NCBI GenBank assembly: GCA_022592445.1
Contig: JABYQR010000464.1
Location: forward strand, 1 to 30,971
DNA length: 30,971 bases
Direction of reading: 5' to 3'
From: Cytidiella melzeri
Taxonomy: Eukaryota > Basidiomycota > Agaricomycetes > Polyporales > Irpicaceae
A program made the position numbers and the translations under genes. The notes below the pieces were generated by a model. It worked only from the letters and a program-made list of their open reading frames with translations. It had not been told where the DNA came from and searched no databases. This document shows, piece after piece, positions 1-8,759 of this stretch. Numbering within the stretch: position 1 is the first letter of the stretch; each line of letters begins with the position of its first letter.

Positions 1-1769
1 ATTTGCAGTACTGATCCAGTACACGTAGATGGTGGTGTGGAACCCCCACAGTTCTATCATACAACCGAGGAGATCAATGCTACTCGATACTCTTGGGGTC
101 ACGAACCGTGGCCGCCGCTACCCGAGCCTCCTCGTGATCTTTCACAGCAGCCACACGGCGGTCGCCTCATGTCGCCTTTTGTGTTAGCAGGTATGTTGTA
201 TGTACGCAAATGTTTCTCAACAGGATTGATTAACAATTATATAGGTAATGTGACACAACATCGTGCCTTACTTCCTGGAGACAGCCAAGTTTCCACAAAC
301 ACGCCGGCTCCCAATGCTCCAGCACCTGCTCTTGAAGGTACAAGATCAAATTACGTGACTTCGGCATGTACTGATACTCATGAACAGCTAGTCGAGATGA
401 GTACAACGTGCACGTTGGGCTTACGCGTAAGGTGACAGTGCAGAAGCCGTCGACGCGAGGAACCAGGTCGCAAGTTTCTCGAACTACTGTCACGAAGGCT
501 GACCGCGTTGCAATCAATGCGACTACCACTCGTGCCCAATTCATCGAGGCGTGCTTGAAGATACATGATCCTCAGCCAAAGTACGCTGCAGGCCCTGTCT
601 CAGGACCACGTTTTTCGCTGTGGTGGACGGGATCTGCGTACGTTTGTTATCTCATGTTTGGGCACTGCGCTCATTTTATTTTGTCCTTTCCAGCGGCGGT
701 AAACCCAAGGCATCGTCAATTGATGATGATCGCAACTTCGCCAGTTCACTCAAGATGCTTTTGGAGAAGATTGCGGGAAAAAAGGACAAGAAGGCCCAAG
801 TCGAAGTATCTGTAGAGTTTGACCTCGACAACATGGAGGGCTTTTGTATAGAGGCGAGTGATCACAATGCGCTCTTTATGAATCGCAGCTCATTTTCTGA
901 TAGACAATGGCGCCTGCCATCGACCTACATGGTCCTACAGGGACTCAGGTATGTACAAGTATCTGCTAGGCGGCATTCTACTGAAGACAGTCAGGTTCCG
1001 CATGTTGAACAGTACACTGAAGATCAACAACTTCATGGTGGAATTATACTCACCCTGAAGAAGGAATGGCCCTGCAACAAACACAACGGCGACCACGGTG
1101 AGCCTGCGTACTGTTACGTACCGAAGGACTCGAACGACCACTACGGTCTCAGTGCTCGTAAACTCAAATTCTGGTCCGCTGCCATTGTATGTGCCCTATC
1201 ATGTCTACGTTTCGAGTGCTCATCATAATTTCAAGGCATCGCATGAGTACACAAAGTTCGAGCCTCCACCTTCAGTTCTCGATGGAGGCACGAGAGACAG
1301 TTGCTCGGCGCCTGATCAAGCTCGAGTCCGGGGTCGAAATGGTCCTCGCCCCTTGCAGTCAAGGTCTAGCAGTCTCGACCCTGCAACAGTACTCACTGCT
1401 GCTATTGTCCCTTTGCTTGCTGGCATTGCGGAGCGCATGTTGACTCCTGCGAGTGCCGTAATGCGCGACACAAATGTCTCGATGCCTGCAGCTGCGCAGG
1501 ATACCTCTGTTTCGGTTTGTCGGCCTCTTCCAGCTGTAGCTGAAGAGCTTCGCGCCTGCCTTATGGCTTTCCGAGATGCCAAAGGCGTTGATCTCACTGG
1601 TGCCCAGGCTGTCTTAGCCCGCCATGACTTCACACCAGACATCTTACCGGATGTTAGTGCTGAGCGCCTCAGCAAGGAACTCGGTATTCCTGAGGGTACC
1701 GCTCTCAAGTTGCAGGTCTTTTCTCGAGCATGGTATGCTGCTCTATTGGCAGAGCGGTGCCGTGCATAG
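1..1769 (+). CDS. uncharacterised agaricomycete-type protein with C-terminal SAM-like domain (5' end outside window)
   Basis: The reading frame is open from base 1, so the start lies upstream or at an acceptor near base 8. I infer exons 1-190, 245-337, 388-637, 694-948, 991-1186 and 1236-1769; reading frame is kept across every junction and introns are 42-57 bp. The middle part has the motifs FSLWWTGS, VSVEFDLDNMEGF, CNKHNGDHGEPAYCYV and GLSARKLKFWSAAI, which I recognise from a large uncharacterised agaricomycete family. The Cys/His-containing segment could bind metal. The last 70 or so residues (LTGAQAVLARHDFTPDIL ... LGIPEGTALKLQVFSRAWY) look like a SAM-type helical interaction domain; the middle is Ser/Pro-rich linker. 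Function is unknown. The 42-bp intron (949-990) is the least certain junction. No stop codons break the inferred product. It ends 85 bp from a convergent Tc1-type transposase. Confidence 0.65.
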
Positions 1770-1854
1770 TTATCTGGATGATTGTCATATCACGTACTTT
1801 AGAATATCTGATTAATTCTCCACTATTGGCATACTGTTTGAGCTGTGATATACA

Positions 1855-2927
1855 TCATTCATACCCACATCTCAATGCCCAGTGAATAGCACTTTCGGCT
1901 GTGATAGACAAGATAGCTTGTTCAATCAGCCATGGCCGTACAGCTGCGTTTGTAGCTTCCGCTTCATGTCTGCGAAGCCAGGCTTTGATAGAATGAAATC
2001 CTTGTTCAATGGGATTGTAGTCTGGGGAATATGGCGGCAAGTAAACAAGTTTGGAACCTAAATCATATCTGGTCAGACTTTTGAGCTTTGTCATGATATG
2101 GTAGACACGTACCACATTCATCCACAATAATACGTCTTACTTCTTCATCGTGGTGGATTGCACAATTGTCAAGGACAATAACACTTCTACGTCCAGGGTA
2201 GGGGTTTATAATTGGAGCCTTAACAGTCACAGTCAAGTCTGAATATGATAGCATATAAAAGAGGTGCACGTACCACTTGCTCTTGAAGAAATCGGATAAA
2301 ACGCTCCTTTGTTACTGAGCCCTCAAAAATATCAAGAGCAATAATCCCCTCCACAGTCAAGGCCGGGAGAACAGAGTACCGCTGTCCACGTAGAAACAGT
2401 GCACGCTGAACGCATGCATGACCCAACGGACCCCACCCAGAGGTGCGCTGATTTGTCAGATCATCAACACTGGATTCGTCAAGCCACACAAAGTACTCCT
2501 TCGGGATATCCCCATACACTGCCTGCCATGTTGCTCGAAGAAGCTCATTTCGCTCAAGTGCTTCACGAGAGGTATGTTTGTGGGAGTAGTTGAGCTTGCG
2601 GATGGAACGTGAAAGAGTAGCGATAGAAACATCGATATTGCGGTGTTCATACAGCAGGTGTTGAATCTCGTCCAGGTATAGGGTGGGATGTTCAGTGATC
2701 TGGGAAACAATGTACTGCAGATCTCCTGCGTTGAGTGTTCTCGGACGACCGCGCGGGTGGATAAATGGATCACGAAGCTCCCCATATTCCCTCCATGTCC
2801 TCAGCACCTCATATACCGTCCGCTCTGAGCACTCAGCCAAACAAGCGATCTCAACTGCAGACATTCCATCATTCTCCCTCCATGAAACCATGCGAGCTCG
2901 TAAGTCATCAGAGAGGTGTGAAGGCAT
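1855..2927 (-). CDS. Tc1/mariner-type transposase, three exons, apparently intact
   Basis: Cut-and-paste transposase of the IS630/Tc1/mariner superfamily, expected to act in the nucleus on its own terminal repeats. Exons on the minus strand are 2927-2274, 2218-2113 and 2057-1855 with two 55-bp GT-AG introns; together 963 nt, about 320 residues, a normal length for Tc1-type proteins. The N-terminus holds a helix-turn-helix (MSAVEIACLAECSERTVYEV, residues about 19-38) and then a winged-helix segment (LDEIQHLLYEH...). Catalytic motifs are visible: VWLDESSVD (first D), VIVLDNCAIHH (second D) and SPDYNPIEQGF (E). No stop or frameshift interrupts the spliced frame. The ATG at 2927 was chosen because MPSHLSDDLRARM resembles the usual family start; the frame runs a little further upstream without an ATG. 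I could not find flanking terminal inverted repeats by eye, so element limits are unknown. Confidence 0.85.
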
Positions 2928-3670
2928 CGTAGTAGGTAGTAGATATGAGCGAGGACACAGCTCGAGCTGTAGCGGCACCTAGATCATTGCGGCGTGACAT
3001 GCTGATCGAACAGCTCGTGTTCAATTGTGACTGCCTGTGACAATTTGGTGGCCAAATTAGGAAGGACCCTGGGCGTCTCAGCGCGCACAAAAATCGTGCA
3101 ACTGCAGTTTATTATGCAAAGCAGTGTAGCGCAGACACAAGCTGCATCGCTGCGCTATCGCCAACATCGTTCTCGGAAACGGCCACGGTATAAGTGTCTG
3201 ATGGGGCGTGCAAAGACACAGTGGCAGGAGAAGCGACGTGTCCAGATAAAGCGGGCCCAACGGTAGCAAGCAACGCGAGAGCGACGGCAACGGTTGAGCG
3301 CATGATGAAGAGCGAGGATGGGGCACAAGGATATGGGGCGTTTTGATGGGGCAGGGCGTAGGTAGAAAGCAAGTTGGAGCTACAAAACATGTCAGAAGGA
3401 GCTCTCAGTATCGCACAGTGAGTAGAATACACACCAACCAGTGCTAGCTTGCAATCGAAGGGGGACTCTCAAAGCTGGGGAGATTGAAGTGCACCAGCAG
3501 CGGTATTTATCTGCAAAACTTGAAACATCTCCCAACCTCCCATCTTTTTTTCTTTTTTCCTGTCTTTGATTCTGAAGGTCAGCGCGTAACGTACCGCAAC
3601 CTCCTATCATACACCGCACCCGGACCATAAGTATGTTTGAACCGCTTGTCGTAGTCAGGTGCACTGCATA
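2928..3670. other. non-coding flank with little recognisable content
   Basis: No convincing gene apart from the short minus-strand signal-peptide ORF listed separately. A 12-bp palindrome CAGCTCGAGCTG lies near 2960. The stretch may include the 5' end of the Tc1-type element, but no inverted partner was seen near 1770-1855. Confidence 0.4.
3112..3303 (-). pseudogene. possible truncated 5' end of a secreted-protein gene
   Basis: A 63-codon frame begins at the ATG at 3303 with a classic secretion signal: a short basic start (MRST), a hydrophobic core (VAVALALLATVGPAL) and a small-residue cleavage-like site (SGHVASPA). It then runs only about 40 residues to a stop at 3112-3114. This looks like the first exon or a broken 5' end of a gene for a secreted protein; no further exon was recognised downstream. 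It may equally be chance. No homologue is recognised from the sequence. Confidence 0.25.
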
Positions 3671-3694
3671 CTATCGATGACCCAGAAGTGAACT
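3671..3694 (+). repeat. candidate terminal inverted repeat (left), TA-flanked
   Basis: The 24 bases starting CTATCGATGACCC and ending AGAAGTGAACT match, as reverse complement with one mismatch, 26072-26095. Both copies are flanked outside by TA (3669-3670 and 26096-26097), as for Tc1/mariner insertions. The AAGTGAACT core recurs at about 3702-3710, suggesting paired transposase-binding sites. No coding region in between is clearly tied to these ends, so this may be the end of a degraded separate element. Confidence 0.45.
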
Positions 3695-4330
3695 GGGGAC
3701 AGGAAGTGAACTATTTGCTCGGGGAGGTACTTCCCCTCACTCAACTGCCTCCAAAAAAACAGGCATATGTATTTATGCTACTAGACATTGTCTACAAAGT
3801 TTGGTATAGAAAGAGCAGCTCTGCGAGGATATAAAAATCGAATACCTCAATTTTTGCATGCAGTTCATGAGTGAACTGTGATTGATGCGCTTACTGAGGC
3901 AGCACCAGTGTATATTTTGGCCCAAAAATCACAGAGTACATTGACATTGTGTCGGAAATTTTGAGCCGCCCTCACGAGACGCCGGCCTCAGACGCGCATC
4001 ATTCCGTGATCTCGATGGCATCTCGAGGCCTCCTGCGGAACCGACCGAATCTCTCAAGCATGGCTGAGCATCCGGAGAATCCCGCATCATCTAGATGCCT
4101 CAATTGAATCACTCGTCATCTAGATGCCTCAATTGAACCATCTCGTCATCTAGACGCCAACTGATTGCCTACAGATGGTAGATAATATTTAATTTTGAAT
4201 AACTGCTCGAGTTTCACGACCTCGTTCGCCACGCATCAGTCGCCCTCAGCACTCTCTACCACAGTCGCCCTCAGCCCTCTCAGCCCTGCCTTATCCACTC
4301 TGTCACGCCTTCGCCACCCAAGCTGTCGTC
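3695..4330. other. non-coding, degraded repeat DNA
   Basis: No ORF of interest. The stretch has a GC-rich segment near 3965-4050 with CTCGAGG-like repeats, and the 29-30 bp tandem repeat described separately. It may contain the undetected left terminus of the Plavaka-type element. Confidence 0.4.
4088..4158 (+). repeat. 29-30 bp tandem repeat, about 2.4 copies
   Basis: The unit begins CATCTAGATGCCTCAATTGA; copies start at 4088, 4117 and 4147 (the last truncated and with one change, CATCTAGACGCC). Confidence 0.85.
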
Positions 4331-4372
4331 AGCGGTCATCTGCTGATCACAGTTTGTTGAACCTGCCGCCAT

Positions 4373-4510
4373 CTCTTGTTAGCGGATCATCTGCTTCCTG
4401 AGATTGCGAGGCTCCTTGTTACCGCATTGTGCGTACGTTCGATGGCCCACCAACCGCTTCGCTCTAGTGCGCACATTCTCGCCGCCGCCAAACCTCTGGA
4501 TCCCCTCCTG
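4373..4510 (+). repeat. separate copy of the 178-bp subterminal repeat
   Basis: This segment matches most of the 178-bp unit repeated at 5316-5715, including the motif AGCGGATCATCTGCT at 4381, the tract GTGCGTACGTTCGA and the tract CGCACATTCTCGCCGCCGCC. It is separated from the main array by about 800 bp of LTR-like and microsatellite DNA, which suggests a later insertion into the array. Confidence 0.8.
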
Positions 4511-5315
4511 ACATGGATAGTCCAACAGAGACCGGATTTTTCCAATAATGTCACAAGTTTACAGCCTTAGGCGCCTATCTAGAGTGCTTATTTTCCGGCT
4601 AGGAGCGTTACCGGACCTAACCCTAACCCGGGTCACGTGACATCCTGCCTTATTTATCAATAGTCCAGACCCAAACCCTAGACTCAATCTGGAGTGGTTC
4701 CAGATCAACCTAGGCTATTTGTTCTATTGTTCAACTTCCATCGATAGGGATTCCTCAGGGATTCCCCAGAGATTCCCCCCGGTCTTATTGTTCTATTGTC
4801 TTTCGACTATTGTCTTCTATCTATTGTTAGGGATTCCCCAGGAATTCCCCCAGTTTCTATTGTTCTATTGTTCCTATTCTATTGTTCTATTGTTCTATTG
4901 TTCTAGCTCTATTGTTCTACGTACCCTGGTCCTTGACAGTTACTCAGGTCCTTGACAGTTACCCTGGTCCCTTATTGTTCTATTGTTACTCAAGCCCCAC
5001 AGTTACTCCAGTCCCTAGTGTGGGAACTGGTGCACAGACCACCCAGACACAGTATATATAGTACCCCTTACCCTCCCTGGTTCTGCATCTTGACCTCTTC
5101 GTCATTTGCACTGCCAGGTGAGTTACTCAATGTAACCTAGTATTAGTCTGATATTAACTTCGTCATTTGCACTGCCAGTATCCGGCCTCAGTGCCTGCTT
5201 GCCTGCTCATCATCGACTTTGACCTCGTTGTCGTCGTTGGAGATCCACCCCCTTCCTCTCTACTACACTCCCTTTTTAGGGTTATCAGCATAGCAGCAGT
5301 CGCTCCGCGACACCT
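4511..5315. other. LTR-like and simple-sequence DNA without a gene
   Basis: It begins near 4548 with TGTCACAAGTTTACAG, similar to the minus-strand start of the gypsy LTR ending at 29382 (TGTCACAGATTTTC), and carries a TATA-like GTATATATAGTA near 5051. A run of TTCTATTG-type repeats lies at about 4780-4930. A 20-bp direct repeat starting CTTCGTCATTTGCACTGCC occurs near 5098 and 5159. I could not find a matching LTR end or target duplication, so I treat it as a likely LTR fragment only. Confidence 0.4.
4780..4930 (+). repeat. TTCTATTG-type microsatellite
   Basis: Imperfect tandem runs of the 8-mer TTCTATTG and close variants (CTATTGTCTT, CTATTGTTCC), densest at about 4855-4920. Confidence 0.8.
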
Positions 5316-5715
5316 CCATTGCATCTCACACTGTGCTATCTCGCCGCCATCCACACATTCTCTTGTTAGCGGATCATCTGCTTCCTGAGATTGCGAGGCT
5401 CCTCGTTACCGCATCGTGCGTACGTTCGACGGCCCACCAACTGCTTCGCTTCAGTGCGCACATTCTCGCCGCCGCCGAGCCTCTGGATCCCCTCCATTGC
5501 ATCTCACACTGTGCTGTCTCGCCGCCATCCCCACATTCTCGTGTTAGCGGATCATCTGCTTCCCAACATTGCGAGCCTCCCCGTTATCGCATCATACGTA
5601 CGTTCGACGGCCCACCAACCGCTTCACTTCGGTGCGCACATTCTCGCCACCGCCGAGCCTCTGATTCCCCTCCATTGCATCCCTACACTGTGCTGTCTCG
5701 CCGCCACTTGAACAT
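5316..5715 (+). repeat. 178-bp tandem repeat, two full copies and a partial third
   Basis: Copies begin with CCATTGCATC at 5316, 5494 and 5672, giving a period of exactly 178 bp; the third stops after about 40 bp. Each full unit holds one AGCGGATCATCTGCT motif (5368, 5546). The array lies directly upstream of the Plavaka-type transposase start. It is probably the subterminal or promoter region of that element. Confidence 0.88.
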
Positions 5716-6975
5716 CCTGGTTCTCCGCGTACATTGCTTCATAACAGGCCAACGCGCTCGTGAGTGCATCCGTCTTACAATTGACTGTCTCTGATCTGCC
5801 CAAGGAGCATTTGCATAGCTAAAAAGGCCTCCGACGCGCAACACCTCCTGGATCATGTCGACGGCCTCCGAGCTCAAATCCTCGAGATATCATTCGTCAA
5901 TCCACAGGACGTGTGAGTACTGCCAGAAGGAGTGGGATAGCAAGGGGTACACACGACATGTGACTGCATGTCAGAAGAAGGCAGAATTGGCTGCCAGGTT
6001 TCAGCAATCAAAGGTAGAGGCAGAAATCCAAGACGGACTGAGACACCATAAGAAACGTGGTGAGTGCGCATATTTTTCATGCACCGCACCTCAAACGCAG
6101 GCTCAGATCTGAGCTATGTTTACAGTTCGCGCGCAGCTCGCATCGGGATCCGTGCCTCATAACAAGCAGCCACAGATGTCATATGGTAATTTGTTCGACT
6201 CTTCAAGGGTGTCGTATTATGACTCACCCTTGCACTATAAGATCCCGCAGATGTCCCTTTGAACAGTGATGCTGTGAATCCTCTTGATCACGGTGATTTG
6301 TCGCCATTCGAAGCGGGCGGTACGGACTTTTGTCTTTGTCTCGTAATCCTCTCATCTCTAATAACTTGTGAATTACCAGAATCCGCTGCACAGCTTGGTC
6401 ACTGTGACTGGCCGTTGAACGATCCCTCCCAATCACCCTCTTCATCTGTCAATGGCGATGTGCAGTCCCCTTCCCCCAATTCACAAGCCTCTGCTGAAGT
6501 GCAGGTTCCCTTGGCTGAGACACAACACCCCTTAGACTCTATCAACACACACCGTCAACCCTCCATCGACATGCTTCCTCCTCCCATCTCACCCAATGAT
6601 CAGCCACAACACCCCTCTATCGACGACATCAAAGTTGAGTACCACACTGGTGCTCAGCGACCAACTGTTGTTTTTGCCTTCGAGGACTTCTGCGAGGAAC
6701 GCCTGCAACCAGATCCTTCTGTGCTCAATGACAAGCCATGGCATCCATTCAACTCCCGAGAAGATTTTGAGTTTGCAGAACTTGTTCACGAAGCACGAAT
6801 GAGTCAAGATATGATTAATCGACTGCTCAAACTCATGCAGAAGGTTAACTGTGGTCAATCTGGACTAACATTCAGCACTTATGCGGATGTGCGCCAAGCA
6901 TGGGAAAAGGCATCATTGTTCTACCCTATGGTAAGCCCAGTGCTGATGGTCTACAAGATGTGCCTGATTCTCACC

Positions 6976-7688
6976 TGTTAAGACCGACTATCGTCAAGGG
7001 ACAAGTTGTCAGGTCAGAACCCCTTGGTGTAGCTACACTCAAGGTCTGATGATGGTCTAGGCCGCGCGGTCGCTGTCAAGCACAGTGGCAGACAGATGAT
7101 GGTTCGATAGAAGGAATATTGATACGAAGTGGATAGACTGAGGTTCTAGCCCCCATGTCTGACGGCTATTTATACATGTTGACCTAACTAGTTTTGGACC
7201 AGTCCGAGGTAGTGGTAGCAAATTGGAGAAACAGAAAGGAAGAACAATGCACAGAGAACAGCCACTACTCTGGAAAGCCAATGAGAGAAAAGACCGTCAA
7301 GGTGCGGAAACAAGGAACAATAAAAAGGGGAAGCATGAGGCAGAGATCAATGGAGAAGGGGTTGCACCCGAAACAGGGGATAGACGGAGTTGGATCCGAA
7401 ACAGGGGATAGGCGGGGTTGGACCCGATGGAGTGGTAACGGAGGCATGGAAATACCGAGGGTTGAACCAAGGCAATGGTAACCAATCGGAGTTAGGTCCG
7501 AGGTTTGGATGGACATCAGAAGGTAACTGATAACATAATAGTCCGTGTTGAACGGAGGCGATGTGGATCAGGGGATGATGGAGGAAAGACGAGTTGGATC
7601 GTCAAGGCAATTGTAGAGAAGATAACTGGTTATCAAGGTAATCGAAGAAGTAAAGGAAAATAGTAGGGTGAGGAGACCGTTCGTAACA
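6976..7688. mobile_element. solo LTR (713 bp) with TCACC target duplication
   Basis: The segment starts TGTTAAGACC and ends CGTAACA, giving the canonical TG...CA ends (TGTTA/TAACA inverted). It is flanked by the 5-bp direct repeat TCACC at 6971-6975 and 7689-7693. A TATA-like run lies at about 7165-7178 and, read on the minus strand, would leave a short R-U5 like that of the gypsy LTR at 28669. No internal coding sequence is present. Removing the LTR and one TCACC shrinks the host intron from 778 to 60 bp, the usual size here. It probably arose by LTR-LTR recombination of a full element. Confidence 0.88.
7362..7430 (+). repeat. 28-bp tandem repeat inside the solo LTR
   Basis: Two units, 7362-7389 and 7390-7417, share CCGAAACAGGGGATAG, followed by a 13-bp third start (TTGGACCCGATGG). 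Confidence 0.85.
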
Positions 7689-8541
7689 TCACCTGCCTTA
7701 TACTGCAGTTCACAAAGTCAACAGTATCAGCGGAATACAGAAAGGTCAACTATGAGTTTGATTTGCATCACCGATCTCTATGGGATTGTATTGTTAGCCA
7801 GGTTCAAGATCCAAAACTCGCTTCATCTTTCCACTGGGATGCACAGCGTCAGTACAAATACAATGGAACAAGATGGGTCCGATTCTATGAGCAGCCGTGG
7901 ACAGGAGACATGTTCTGGGATGTTCAGGTAAATTGACAGACAACTTTAGTAACTGATTGAAGCATTGATGTGACATAAATGTGAAGTCAGATATCTTATC
8001 AACTGACACTGAAGGAAAACCTCTTGGTATTATTCTATGGGCTGACAAAACAAAGCTGTCAACCTTTGGGACTCAGAAGGGTCATCCCATTGTTGCACGC
8101 ATAGCCAATTTGGATGAAAAAGTTCGGAATGACATAGGTGTAGGAGGTGGACGGATTGTTGGCCTCGTTCCAGTGGTACATTTCTTTTGCTTGCTGAACT
8201 CTACAGCACCTTGAATATATGTCACAGATTGAGGATGACGCTCAAGAGAAGTCAAAAAAGCCCTACATTGACTGGAAGAATGCAATCTACCACGATGCTT
8301 TCAGGGTCCTACTTGAGCAGGTTGCTCAACATTCAAGAACAGGTTATCGAGTTAGATGTGGGGACTCTTGTCTCCGCACCTTGTACCCATTCATCCACAT
8401 AGTTTCTGCAGACTACGAGGAACAGTAAGTAATCATTCTCTTATCATCCAGGCTGTATACCAACCTTTGCTGCTGTGCTCCAGATGCTATTTTGCACTTA
8501 TCCGAGGTCTGCATGGTAATCGACCCTGCCCAATCTGCCTA

Positions 8542-8578
8542 TGGTGCACATCACTTAGACGCCACCAGTTTTGTACAA
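8542..8578 (+). repeat. left terminal inverted repeat of the nested DDE transposon
   Basis: It starts TGGTGCACATCACTTAGACG and runs to GTACAA. It differs from the right copy at two positions (A/G at 8550, T/C at 8573). Confidence 0.93.
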
Positions 8579-8759
8579 GGTTTCGGGAACGTTAACGACC
8601 ACAATAATTGCTAAATGCTCTTGTAAATAGATAGGTATTGATGGGTACAGTAATCCCTCTAAAGGATTTGTTCGTAGCTTTCGAAAATAAAAATGTTGTG
8701 TCGGCCGATTTGCCGCTTCCATATAGGGAAATAGGTATTACTATATATGGTATATTACG

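Noticed and set aside
1098..1233. upstream part of the long frame ending at 1769
   Set aside because: The conserved family frame up to 1186 lies in another phase; the GTATGT...TTCAAG intron at 1187-1235 joins them better.
4617..4636. CCTAACCCTAACCC, telomere-like sequence
   Set aside because: Only two CCCTAA units in an LTR-like context; too short to argue for an internal telomere.
7194..7481. plus-strand frame of 95 codons in the solo LTR
   Set aside because: Created by the purine-rich 28-bp tandem repeat and lying wholly inside an LTR.
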